Shown here: positions 1-11,428 of the stretch, piece by piece
Layout: each line of letters starts with the position of its first letter
Numbering within the stretch: the first letter of the stretch is position 1
DNA from: Wurfbainia villosa
Taxonomy: Eukaryota; Streptophyta; Magnoliopsida; Zingiberales; Zingiberaceae
Length of the DNA: 64,000 nt
NCBI GenBank assembly: GCA_025175895.1
Contig: CM045993.1
Location: 64,980,621-65,044,620, forward strand
Direction of reading: 5' to 3'
Notes under the pieces: model-generated
Told to the model about the DNA's origin: nothing
The model's input: only the letters and a program-made list of their open reading frames with translations
Database searches by the model: none
Translations under genes and position numbers: made by a program

Positions 1-666
1 CTTGAATCAAATGGTTGGATTTGATCTACCATGAGAGATAAGAGGTCAAGTTTGACTTGACTTGAGAGGGAAGATGAAAGGACAAGTTTGACTTGACCAA
101 ATGCCATGTCATGATGATGACTTGGCATGGCCGACCAATGATGATGCTCCACATCATTATTGACTTAGCATGTGGTGCCACCTCATGAGGGAGACCAAGA
201 GCCATTGGCTCTTGGAGGAGTTACATGCATGCATGTAACCCCCCCCCCCCCTAAGAAAAGTGGCCGACCACTTTACTCCATGTGAGTGAATTCATTTTGT
301 GAGTTACACAACTTCATCTTCTTCCTTGGATCGCCCTCTCAAGCTCTCCCAACCTCCTTGGCCGAAATTCCTGAAGGGTCCTAGCACACTCTAAGGTATT
401 TTTCTCCACCTATTGCTTGTGTGTATACCAATAGAGGAGTGTGCACTTGACACTCTCGAGTTCCGGCGAACCTTTTGGACGAGCGGGATTTGCGAAGGGC
501 GTCGCATCGAGGGTAACTTGTTATCATGTAGATCTAGAGTAGATCTAAAGGTATTAAACACATACATGTTAGTTTTATATTTTATACTTTGCACGGATCC
601 GTGGCCGGGGCTTCCGAGGTTTCCGCAACGCAAAAAGCGATTTTTGTGGCGCGGAAAACCCAACAG

Positions 667-678
667 TGATATCAGAGC
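667..678 (+). other. Primer binding site (initiator tRNA-Met type)
   Basis: One base after the LTR end the sequence reads TGATATCAGAGC. It differs by one base from TGGTATCAGAGC, the plant initiator tRNA-Met primer site used by most plant Copia elements. Confidence 0.85.
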
Positions 679-810
679 CACGTGCGAAGCATGTATGTGT
701 TTCATTTTTGTGGTTTTTATATTAGATATAAAAATTATAGAATTTTATGTTTCTGTAAATTTCGTATTTTTATTGAATTTTTGGGTATTTTTCTCGAAGA
801 GTCGAAGCAA

Positions 811-979
811 CGAGTGTTGGGACACTTGTCGGCTTCAACCACCGAGAAAAACTCTCCGAAACGGCGAGTTCTCGCTTTAGGTTTTTGGGATAGCGACTTA
901 AGTCGCTGTAAGATCGTAGTAGGGATACTCACAAAATTTATTTTGCGAGTAGGGGCGCTGCCCCTATCCCCGAAAGGGG
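811..979 (+). promoter_or_regulatory. Structured leader RNA, family 1 (copy 1)
   Basis: Five short inverted repeats lie in a row: CGAGTGT-TGGG-ACACTTG (811-828), GCGA-GTTC-TCGC (864-875), the perfect 16-nt palindrome AGCGACTTAAGTCGCT (892-907), TAGGGGC-GCT-GCCCCTA (950-966) and CCCC-GAAA-GGGG (968-979). The order is the same in the leaders of the two complete family-1 copies. A role in genomic RNA dimerisation or packaging is inferred from the position between primer site and gag, not shown. Confidence 0.5.
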
Positions 980-1465
980 CCTTGTCCCACGATCACGCTC
1001 GGAAACCGCTTAGTGGGACCGTTATGGAGAGGTGACTCATAAAATTGAAAAAAAATATGAAAAATTATAGAAATTTTCTGTAAAAATACATAATTTAGAA
1101 TTATGTATAATTCTGTGATTGTCATGGCCCAATGACCCCAATTTGATTGGATTATGATGTGTTGTAATTCATAATACGGCCTACGTGTCATTTTTGTGGT
1201 TGTGCGTGTTGTATAGTGTATGCGACCTGCGCGTCATACCTCTTCTTTTGAAATTCTAGTTGTAAATAGTTTTAGACTCGAATGTAACTCGAGTTTCATA
1301 TTTGTAATGTACAAAATGGAGCGGTGGAAAGTCCACTTGTAGGCAAAGTTACGAGAAGGGTGCCGACGACACATGGCGGTCAAAGGAAGCGCTTGGAGAA
1401 GCCGCTAGCCTTAGGTTGACCGTCCGATCTTCTCATTGGCTTGAGAAGATCGTAGTAATACCCAT

Positions 1466-3826
1466 TGGCCATGGGTATACATCTCCTCACAAGGAGTGGT
1501 GAATTCTTTATAGGCTATTCAAACACCTTCGGCCACTTCGACTTATACCCAATCATCCCGGGTCCACATCTCCTCAGAGATGCTTGCTTAAGATGTCAAA
1601 GCATAAGTCTTCATGACCAAGATGACTTGAATACTGCAAGTCAAAGGAACATTACACTTAAGCTGCAGTAAGAACTTCATTGACATATCCATATATGTAG
1701 AGAACCATATGAAGTCTTACAGTTGGTCACTCTAATGAATTAGTTACCATAACTATCATCCACGATTAACTCCGGATATCCCAATGCCTCTAGCTAGTGA
1801 GGAACAACTGCTTGGATAAACCAAAGAGTATACCTCGTGCTAGTCTCAACAGAGTCGATGATGTCCGAATCTATCAATTCATCGGCTAGGGATAATTCCA
1901 ATACATCACAATTACACATGTAGAGATACTCGCTAGTTGTGATCCAATCACAAATTCTCTCATGCTGTGAATCGTATTGTGGACATTTAGTAAGTGAGTT
2001 TATGATCTAATCAAATACATGAAAATATGTACACTCAAATAGTGAACCTTCATTTATCATATAAATGGTTCAAACATAAGGCGATTGCCTTAGGACTGTT
2101 GGGAATCCGGTCCGGATCTGATGTTCACAACATCGCGGGCGAATACTTCGTACAACCACAGCGGAAACAATAATTATACCGGATCCCATCAGAGATACTT
2201 GAAAAACTATATAAATTGTTTTATATCTAGTCTAGATCTTATCTAGAGGAGGAATATACCTTCGGTGCGTGCCCTTCGCAATCCCGCTTTTCCAAACGCT
2301 GTCGGATCTCAATACGGTAAGGGTAACCATATATCTATGGTATCCACACTGACACCCACACTAGCTTTGGAGTCACGTTGTGCTAGCAACCCCTAGCAAA
2401 ACGCCAAGAATTCCTTTTGGAAGAAGAAGGAGAGGAAGGAGGAGATAAGAGAACTCTTCTCTTGTCCCTTTTGGCTTGCACGCCCAAAACAAAAGTCACA
2501 CCAAAATTGCTCAACGTGAAACACCAAAGAAAGGCCATTTTAATCCCATGCATAAATGTTATTATCTCCTCATTAAGACATCTCTTAATACCAAGACTCT
2601 TGGTATTCTCCTTCATGAATTCTCATCATGAATACCAAGGCTCTTGGTATTCCCATGCATGATTAATCAAATTAATCATGCATGATGATGAATCATTTTC
2701 CATGGTTCAACTTAAGTCTAACTCAAGTTTAACCAGTTTGAGTCTAACTCAAATCTTGTCCATATGCTCAATTGTCCTTTTAGTCCAACTAAAAGAAATC
2801 ATCTCCAAAATAGAATGCCATTTGTGTGTGACCCTATAGGCTCTTGTAACGTTGACAATGTATCTAAAACCCCTTTTAGATACATAAGCAATGAGCGGCA
2901 TCTAGCAATCATTGCTACCCAAGTTACAAGATCGTCGAGATCCGACAACCTTTCCGTGACTATTATCATGTATGACGGTGTCCTTCTATCTCTGATATCT
3001 TAGATCGATCAATGAGGCATAGACCGTGTCATCCCCTTATCGATCTTTATGTTTCTTGATCCCCAAGTAGACTCACTCAAACAAATGAGCTCAATATCTC
3101 ATATTGACTCATTTGAGCATGACCATGTATTTCATGGTCCTACTCTATCAAGAGGCCAAAGATATCACTCCTGTCATATGGGAGGGATAGATCCCATCTA
3201 CATCACTCACATCCCTCTGCATAATTCGTTACATACCCAGTGATTGCCGTTATAGTCACCCTGTTACGGTGTGACGTTAGATGATACCAAAGTACATAAC
3301 TTCTTATGTAGGGAACCGTAGTGACTTCAGGTCTAAGGACTATTCATACCAATAGTCACATGAAAAAGTATATGACACTCATATAACGATCCATGATACT
3401 TTCTTATGGCGGGTCAATTTAGTATATATATTCTCCAATATATATACCCATGTGTCAATGTGATATCACATATCCATGACTTGTGAGATCAAGTCATCCA
3501 TTGACCTACATGCTAGTCTCAATGTATTAATATTGCCCTTGTATATTAATACTTGACTAGGAATATTAAGAATAGTGTTCTTTACAGTTTCTCATAATCA
3601 ATTCTATCAATTGATATACTGTAGATTAGAACCTACTATTCAAGGGTATTATTATATTTAATTTAGCTGGCACATGCATAAAGTAAATATAATAAACAAT
3701 CCTTGCCTTTTATTAATGAAATATGATACATATGATTCCTAATCAATCATCTCATGATTTACACATCTCATGATTGACACTAAGGGCTGACACTAACAAG
3801 GACATCTCTCATATATATTACTAACA
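1466..3826 (-). repeat. 3' LTR of element B, truncated and split
   Basis: Bases 1466-2096 and 3799-3826 match the outer part of the 5' LTR at 20691-22893. The segment matching 20691 to about 22240 is absent. The LTR end ACTAACA at 3820-3826 is followed by the minus-strand polypurine tract (read AAGTGGGAGTT on the minus strand, 3827-3837). A separate solo LTR occupies 2097-3798. Confidence 0.85.
2097..3798 (-). mobile_element. Solo LTR C, diverged relative of family 1
   Basis: The insert runs TGTTGGG...CTAACA over 1702 bp and is flanked by a perfect 5-bp target-site repeat, AGGAC (2092-2096 and 3799-3803). There is no internal region, so this is a solo LTR left by LTR-LTR recombination. Blocks near 2824-2935 and 3150-3560 match the family-1 LTRs read on the minus strand, for example the stretches around ACCCTATAGG and AAGCAATGAGCGG, but with many differences. 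It is a distinct subfamily. I see no gene in it. Confidence 0.85.
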
Positions 3827-3849
3827 AACTCCCACTTGGCCTAATGTCA

Positions 3850-4761
3850 ATCGCCACGGTATCCAATACCATAATCCCTAACATGGCCCTCAACCTTACT
3901 TTGAGGTAAGACCTTAGTTAAAGGATCCGCTAAGTTCTTTTCAGTGGGTATCTTCTCGATTTATATTTCCTTCCTACTTTTGATCTCTCTGATCAAATGA
4001 TAGTGGCAAAGCACATGTTTGGATCGTTGATGAGACTTTGGCTCTTTTGCCTGTGCAATTGCTCCATTGTTGTTGCAGTAAATTAGTATTGCTTCAATAA
4101 TGGTTGGAACCACACCAAGTTCATGAATGAACTTCTTGATCCAAACCGCTTCCTTTGCTGCTTTTGAAACTGCAATGTATTCTGTCTCTGTGGTAGAATC
4201 CACTACAGTGTCTTGTTTGGAACTTTTCCAACTCACTGTGCCCCTATTAAAAATGAACACGTACCCAGATTGAGACCTGGAATCATCTTTGTCTGTCTGT
4301 AAGTTGGCATCCGTATACCCGCGTATCACCATGTCCCCTTCTCCATATATTAGGAACACTTTCTTAGTTCTTCTTAAGTACTTAAGGATCGTCTTAACAT
4401 CCACCCAATGATCCATTCCTGGATCAGACTGGTATCTGCTCGTGACACTCAGAGCATACGATACATCGGGCCTTGTACATAACAAAGCATACATGATTGA
4501 TCCTATTGTCGATGCATAGGGAATCTTACTCATGCAAATCCTCTCATCTTCTATGCGCGGACACATAGACTTCGAAAGTATCCCATGCCTGATGGGGAGG
4601 AAACCTTTCTTGGATTCTGACATGCTAAACCTCTTTAGCAATCGGTCTATATATGTAGACTGCGAAAAACCAAGCAACCATTTCGATCTATCCCTATAGA
4701 TCTTAATCCTGAGGATGTAGGTTGCTTCTCCCAGGTCTTTCATGGAGAATGTCTTGGACAA
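3850..4761 (-). pseudogene. Element B RNase H and end of reverse transcriptase
   Basis: Bases 3961-4761 are open on the minus strand for 266 codons. It begins in the last part of reverse transcriptase (SMKDLGEATYILRIKIYRD) and runs through the Copia RNase H. Recognisable RNase H blocks are GYTDANLQTDKDDSRSQSGY (first Asp), STTETEYIAVSKAAKEAVW (Glu) and YCNNNGAIA. Related copies in this window read YCDNN at the last block, so a metal-binding Asp has become Asn here. The frame is lost near the carboxyl end. RNase H would degrade the RNA of the RNA:DNA hybrid during reverse transcription; this copy is very unlikely to be active. Confidence 0.85.
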
Positions 4762-5311
4762 CTAAATTTTAACTGACTGTAAGACAGAAATATCGTTTCC
4801 TATAAGTAATATGTCATCGACATACAATATTAGGAACACAACTGCACTCCTACTAACCTTCTTGTACACTCAAAGTTCGTCCAGATTTTGTGAGAAATTA
4901 AACTTTTTGATTGTCTCATCAAAATAGATATTCCAGCTCCTGGATGCTTGCTACAGTCCATATATAGACTGTCGCAGTTTACAATCCTTGGTTTTATCAA
5001 CCGATGTGAAACCCTCAGGCTGTATCATATACACGTCCTCGAGCAGGTTTCATTAAGGAAAGACGTTTTCACATCCATCTACCATATCTCATAATCATAA
5101 TGAGCCGCTATGGCCATGAGCATCCGAATAGATTTAAGCATAGCAACAGATGAATATGTCTCGTCATAATCAACACCTTGCTTTTGACGAAATTCTTTCG
5201 CCACCAATCTAGCCTTATAGGTAATCACATTACCATCCATGTCGATTTTATTCTTGAAAACCCACTTACACCCTATAGGCTTTATGCCTTCAGGTGGGTC
5301 AACCAAGTTCC
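4762..5311 (-). pseudogene. Element B reverse transcriptase (broken)
   Basis: Minus strand. The open stretch 5079-5311 starts right at the inserted LTR with LVDPPEGIKPIGCKWVFKNK and continues through ARLVAKEFRQKQGVDYDETY, the usual Copia reverse transcriptase start. The catalytic YVDD block is still readable at about 4805-4825, but stops and frame changes separate it from the rest. The missing upstream codons resume at 7523 on the far side of the solo LTR. Confidence 0.8.
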
Positions 5312-7522
5312 TGTTGGTTCTCGGCACTGCGGCGAGTGTGTCTTCGAACATGTTTCGTAAATATGTGCATAGCAGAAGAATTAAAAAGTAATAAATCTAA
5401 TTTATTACAACACACACATCACACACATGCATAGTACAACATGTGTAGACATAATCGTAGTTTCAAATTTTGCAATAAAAAGAAATTACTCTAGTTATAC
5501 CTGACGTATCACGTGCAATGGGAATGACATCAACTAGAGCGACTCTCGGTAGAATCGGCTCTATCCGTATCCATGTCGAGTATCATCGGGATGACTTCAC
5601 AAAGTCATGAGCCTCGTCTTCGTAGGAGTCACTAGCCTCGTGTCGAAGACGATGTGATCGAGAGAAGATCACAATCTGAATCAAAATTCGGATTCGAAAA
5701 CGAGTCCCCAAAACTCACTTCTCCGGAGAGGTATTAGTCAACTGTTTGACGAATCCTTCGTCCTCCACCTATTAGGATTACCGGAGATCGAATCCCCAGT
5801 AAGGTAGCTGTTGTCAGAGCTCCAAACATCATCCAAAGGATGCTTCGACACGAAAGGAAAGAAGTTGTCCAGAAAACTGGACAGCTTGGTGGAGGAGTTG
5901 CACCGGCCCAAAGGAGGATGGCCAGCTGCACCTTGGTCACCGGATCCAAGGGAAATCACCGAAGGGTCGCCGGAGGATGATCGACAGTAGCTTGGACACC
6001 GACAACAAGGTGGACGGTGACACAAAGGCTGGCAGCGTGGGCTGCTTGGGCGGCGGCAAGGAGAAGAGAGGGAGAGGGTGGCTAGGTTTTCCAACACATA
6101 AGTTATCCACGAAAAACCCTTAAGCCATGTTTTTATAGAGAACACATTCTCCTAATAGTTATTGGTTCATAACCAAAACACATTAACCCGCTCCAATAAC
6201 TTAAGTTAAAATGAACCAAACCATATTGGTCTATTTTAAGTTAAAATGAACCGAACTAACTTTGGTTCATTCATTTAAAACAAACAAAACCCCTTTGGTT
6301 TATTCTTCACCATTGGATTAAAACCAAACCAATTTGGTTCATCCATCATATCTTCATAAGACATGGCCCACCCATGCTTCAATTGCGACTGAAATAATTT
6401 CATGCTCGTTCCTTGTTGGGTCCAACCAAATCTAGTTTCTCTCGGTCTGAGAATCTCATTCTCAAGCTCGTTTTAAATCCTTCGGATTACGCTCATTGTG
6501 CGTGTGACCAAATAGGTTCCCGATTTATGTTGTCCATCTATAATTAACCATTAATTATAGAACGATCATGAGCGGCACCTAGTAGTACATCATGATCACC
6601 AATTAATCAAAAAATCAACGGTTGATCCAGAACCATTTCTGAAACCCTTCAGCAGCTACAATGAATCATGCCCCATTCCCTTCACGCATCTTATACCCAC
6701 TTGGTTCAGGACATGGCCTATAGTGTCAGTCTCCGCAAGGCTGACTACGTCACACCTAGTCCAAGTATCATTTCTTTGTCCTACGGATTCTAGTTACTGC
6801 ACATGTATCTAAGAGTACCTTACTCTAAACATGTAATGCTTTGGCCAAAGACTTTAGTAACAATCCGACGAGAGGCCATGAGTATACATCTCCTCGCAAA
6901 GAGTGATGAATCCTTTATAGGCTATTCAAACACCTTTGGTCACTTCGACTTATATCCAATCATCTCGGGTCCACATCTCCTTGGAGATGCTTGCTTAAGA
7001 TGTCAAAGCATAAGTCTCCATGACCAAGATGACTTGAATACCACAAGTCAAAAGAACATCACACTTAAGCTGCAGTAAGAACTTCATTGACATATCCATA
7101 TATGTAGAGAACCATATGAAGTCTTACAGCTGGTCACTCCAATGAACTAGTTACCATAACTAGCATCCACAATTAACTTCGGACATCACAATGTCTCCAT
7201 CCAGAGAGAATCAACTGCTTGGATATACCAAGGAGTATACCTCGTGCTAGTCTCGATAGAATTGATGATGTCAAATCCATCAATTTATCGACTAGGGATA
7301 ATTCCAATACATCACAATTACACATGTAGAGATACTCACTAGTTGTGATCCAATCACAAATTCTCTCATGCTATGAATCGTATTATGGACATTCAGTAAA
7401 TGAGTTTAAGATCTAATCAAATACATGAAAACATGTATACTCAAATATTGAATCTTCATTTATCATATAAATGGTTTAAACATAAGGGATTGCCTTAGGA
7501 CATCTCTCATATATAACTAACA
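5312..7522 (-). mobile_element. Solo LTR of family 2 inside element B pol
   Basis: A complete 2.2 kb family-2 LTR (TGTTGG...CTAACA) with no internal region. It interrupts the reverse transcriptase codons of B between a NQV block on the right and LVDPP on the left. The flanks are GTTCC (5307-5311) and GTTCA (7523-7527), a 5-bp target-site repeat with one change. It therefore inserted independently into an older relative and then lost its body by LTR recombination. A 91-codon open frame antisense to the LTR (6803-7078, plus strand) recurs in other copies. Confidence 0.9.
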
Positions 7523-9205
7523 GTTCAAAACTTGATTTTCATACATGGAATCCATTTCCGACTTCATGACGTTAAGCCACTTATCCCTTTCTGAACTTTT
7601 CAGAACTTCTTCATAACTGGTAGGCTCCTCATCATCAATGAGTAACACATTTTTCGATTCACTTACGAGAAATCCATATCTCTCAGGAATGTTACGTGTT
7701 CTCTCAGATCTACAAAGATGTGGTGTCTCAATAGGTCTAGCCGATGGCTTATCACTATGAGTTATCGGTTGTGGTGCTTCACCAGGTATCTCATCAATGT
7801 CTATTTTAGTCTCTCGAGCCTCCTCAAGCTCAACGACACTCCCACTATTTTCTTGCAAGAGAAACTTTTTCTCTAGAAACACAACATGCCTTGAAACAAA
7901 CACCTTTTGTTCCACAGGATGATAGAATTGGTAACCCCTTGTTTCCTTAGGGTATCCAATAAATAGATATTTATCAGACTTAGCATTCAATTTGTCTGAT
8001 ACAGTCCGCTTCACATAAGCAAGACAACCCCATATGTTCAAGTAAGATACATGAGGTTTCTTACTATTCTATATCTCACGTGGAGTAGTGGAGACTACCT
8101 TGGTTGACATTCTGTTTAGCAAGTAAACAGTTGTCTGAAGTGCATAGCCCTAAAAGGACTTGGGAAGTTTCGCATGATTCATCATTGACCTGACCATGTC
8201 TAACAAGGTTTGGTTATGCCTCTCAGATACACCATTATGCTGCGGTGTATATGGAGGAGTCCATTGAGACAATATACCATTGTCTCTTAGATAATCTAGA
8301 AACTCTTGACTTAAGTATTCACCACCTCGATCCGATCGAAGTATTTTAATACTCTTGTCATGTTGTTTCTCTACTTCATTTCTGAATTCTTTGAACCTTT
8401 CAAAGGCTTCAGACTTGTTTTTCATTAAGAACACATACCCAAACCGTGAGTGATCATCGGTGAAGGTAGTGAAGTAGCTATAGCCTCCTAGAGCTTGAGT
8501 CGACATAGGTCTGCATACATCAATATGTATTAGACCAAGCAACTCTCGCACCCATTCACCTTTTCCTGTAAAAGGTAACTTAGTCATCTTACCTTTTAAG
8601 CATGATTCACATGTATCATATGAATCCAATTCAAACGATTCCAGAATTCCATAATGGTGTAATTCGTACATGCATTTCTTGCTTGCATGGCCAAGACGAC
8701 AATGCCACATATAGGAGTCTAATTGATTATCTTTTCGAGCATGCTTTTTTCTCGCTTTGATATTGAAAACGTCATTGGATACGTCCAACGTATAAATACC
8801 ATTGCTCAAAGTTCCAGTCCCATAAAGTACGTCATTCAAAGTTATATAACAACAATTGTTACTAAACGTTAAATGGTAACCATTTCTATTTAAACAGGAA
8901 ATAGAAACAATGTTCTTTATTAGAGAAGGAACATAATAACAATTGTCCAGTTCCAAGACTAGTCCACTAGGGAGCTTCAACAAATAAGTTCCGATGGCGA
9001 CCGCAACAATCTTTGCTCCATTACCAACTCGCAAATTTGACTCCCCTTTGATGAGTCTTCTTCTATTCCTTAGCCCCTGTATGTCATTACATATATGTGA
9101 GCCACACCCAGTATCCAATACCCAAGTGTCTAAGGAAATAGAATGACAATCAATAACGAAAATACCGGAAGAGGATGGGGCATCGGATGCCTTCTTCTTC
9201 TTCAC
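7523..9205 (-). pseudogene. Element B protease and integrase
   Basis: Bases 8150-9205 on the minus strand form a 351-codon open frame. It starts with the retropepsin block WVLDTGCGSHIC, whose D-T-G active site is intact. The integrase zinc-binding region follows (HCRLGH, then CESCLKGK), then the catalytic core with HIDV, FTDDHSR and GVSERHNQ, so all three D, D, E positions are visible. After a stop near 8149 the frame resumes at 8041 with WGCLAYVK, the carboxyl integrase region, and runs to the inserted LTR at 7523. Integrase joins element cDNA to host DNA. Apart from the stop and the LTR this is the best preserved enzyme block in B. Confidence 0.85.
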
Positions 9206-9610
9206 GGGCTCAAGATAAATCTTGCAGCTTCTTCGCCAGTGGCCCTCCTTGCCACAATGATGGCAAGTGCCCTGTTGTGCTGGTTCTGCCTTCTTAGCCT
9301 TTTTGTTCTTCCCTTTCTTCTATTCCTTTGACTTCCTCTTAGAACCTTTCTTTGAGGAATCAACTAACAAAACTGCCTTCTCCTCATGCTTCACAGAAGG
9401 CTCCACAGTCTTCAGCATATTGAGAAGCTCAAGAATAGTGGATTCAAATTTGTTCATCCGGTAGTTCATCACAAATTGTGAGAAACTCTTGGGCAAATAA
9501 TGAAAAATTAAGTCAATACTTAATTCATGATTCATCACAAACTCGAGGGTAGCCAGTCGCTCGATGTACCCATTCATCTTTAGCACAAACTGTACTACAG
9601 ATGAACCTTC
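9206..9610 (-). pseudogene. Element B gag, carboxyl part with zinc knuckle
   Basis: On the minus strand this holds the rear half of the capsid-like region (IERLATLEFVMNHELS), a basic stretch and a CCHC zinc knuckle, CHHCGKEGHWRRSC (about 9210-9270). A stop near 9320 interrupts the basic stretch. The amino half of gag lies at 18828-19361 beyond element D. The first 159 bp next to D are duplicated on D's other side. Zinc knuckles in gag bind the element's RNA. Confidence 0.8.
9452..9610. repeat. Left copy of 159-bp target duplication flanking D
   Basis: This segment of element B gag is repeated at 18828-18986 on the other side of element D. The two copies start and end exactly at D's LTR termini and differ at 5 of 159 positions by eye count. 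Near its ends the segment carries the inverted pair GTTCATC / GATGAAC. Confidence 0.9.
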
Positions 9611-11415
9611 TGTTAGTGAAAGCCCTAGAGCCAATCATGTGATGATTGTTATATGGACTTTATTGTATCATATTCCTATTTATAAAGGCATGGTTATTAT
9701 ATTTACTAGTATTGGTGCCAAATAACTAAATATAATAATGTCCTTGAGTAGTAGGTTCTTATCTATATCAATCGATTGGTTGAATCGATAATGAGATGAT
9801 ATAGAGAACACTACTCTTAATCATTCCTAGTCGAGTATTAACATTCAGGGACAATGTTAATGCATAGAGACTAGCATGTAGGTCAATATGATGACTTGAT
9901 CTCACAAGTCATGGATATGAGATATCAAGTTGACACATGGGTATGCATTGGAGAATGAATACTGAATGACCCGCCATGAGAAAGTATCATGGATCGTTAT
10001 ATGAGTGTCATATACTTTCTCATGTGGCTATTAGTATGACTATTAGTCCTTAGACCTGAAGTCACCATGGTTCCCTACATAAGGCGTTGCATACTTTGGC
10101 TTCATCAAACGTCACCCTTAAATGGGTGGACTATAAAGGCGATTACTGGGTATGTAACAAATTATGCGAAGGGATATGAGTGATGTAGATGGGATCTATC
10201 CCTCCTATATGACGGGAGTGACATCGATATTCTTGATAGAGTGAGACCACGAAGTGCATGACCATGCCCAAATGAGTCAATATGAGATATTGAGCTCATT
10301 TGATATGAGTGTGTCTACTTGGAGTTCAAGATTTAGATTGTACCGAGGATGACACGGTCTATGCCTCGATTGTTCAATCTAGATGTCAAGGATAGAGGGA
10401 CATTATCACATATTGTGAGAGTCACAATTAGTAGTCACAAAGGTGATGTTGGAGCTCAACATTCTTATAACTTGGGTAGCAATGATGTGTTGTTAGATAC
10501 CGCTCATTGCTTATGTTCCTAAATCGGTTTAGGGACATTGTCAACGTTACAAGAACCTATAGGGTCACACACATAAGGGAAATTAGATGGAGATTAGGTT
10601 CATATGATGAACCATGAGGATTAGGTTCATGGGATGAACCAAATTGGATTAAGAGTAATCCAAATTAGACTAATTGAGTTAGACTCAAGTTGATTCAAGT
10701 GTTGAATGAGTCTAATTTAGATTTGATTCATCAAATAAATTTAAATTAAATGAATAGAGATTCATTAAATTAAATTGACTTGAATCAAATGGTTGGATTT
10801 GATCAACCATGGGAGATAAGAGGTCAAGTTTGACTTGACTTGAGAGGGAAGATGAAAGGTCAAGTTTGACTTGACCAAATGCCATGTCATGATGATGACT
10901 TGGCATGGCCGGCCAATGATGATGTTCCACATCATCATGAACACATCATGGGGTGCCACCTCATGAGGGAGACCAAGAGCCATTGGCTCTTGGAGTTACA
11001 TGCATGCATGTAACCCCCTTATAGTGGGTTATGGATGATGTGAAGTTAAGTTGTGTAACTTCATCTTCTTCCTCTTCTCTTCCCTCAAGCTCTCTCTTCC
11101 TCATCTAGCCATGAACGTCCAAGGGGTGCTAGCACACTATAAGGTGTTTTTCTCCACCATTTGTCCATGTGGATACTTGTAGAGGAGTGTACACTTGATA
11201 CTCTTGAGTTCCGACAAAGCGTTTGGACGAGCGAGATTTACGAAGGGCGTCGCATCGAGGGTAACGTCCTTATCATGTAGATCTAAGGTAGATCTAGGGT
11301 TTTATACAAGAACATACATGTTTTAGTTTTAATACATCTTCGCACGGATCCGTGGCCGGACTTTCAGGGTTTCCGCAACGCAAAAAGCGGTTTTTGCGGC
11401 TCGGAAAGTCCAACA
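9611..11415 (+). repeat. 5' LTR of element D
   Basis: 1805 bp, TGTTAG...CCAACA. It matches the LTR at 17024-18827 along its whole length. A TATA-like stretch (ATTTATAAAG) lies about 70 bp from the left end; whether it is the promoter is not clear. I see no gene inside. Confidence 0.95.
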
Positions 11416-11416
11416 G

Positions 11417-11428
11417 TGGTATCAGAGC
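11417..11428 (+). other. Primer binding site of element D
   Basis: TGGTATCAGAGC, one base after the LTR end; complementary to the 3' end of plant initiator tRNA-Met. Confidence 0.95.

Larger units (their letters stand above)
1..1457 (+). mobile_element. Family-1 Copia element, 5' fragment (LTR end, primer site, leader)
   Basis: The 3' part of a 5' LTR (1-665, ending CCAACA) is followed by a primer binding site and an untranslated leader. The sequence matches the LTR and leader of the complete copy at 9611-18827 throughout. Similarity stops at about 1457, exactly where family-2 LTR sequence takes over, so gag and pol are missing. A run of 12 C lies at about 240-251. The window cuts the LTR on the left. 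No open coding region is credible here. Confidence 0.85.

Noticed and set aside
413..1035. Plus-strand open frames of 117-155 codons across the LTR and leader.
   Set aside because: They run through LTR, primer site and leader, match no protein pattern and are not kept in the other family-1 copies.
9320..9634. A frame starting in the LTR of D (ALGLSLT) that reads into element B gag, and a similar one at 57779 reading into element F.
   Set aside because: The start codon would be TTG, not ATG, in both cases. The shared residues simply come from the same LTR end, so there is no evidence of a designed fusion.
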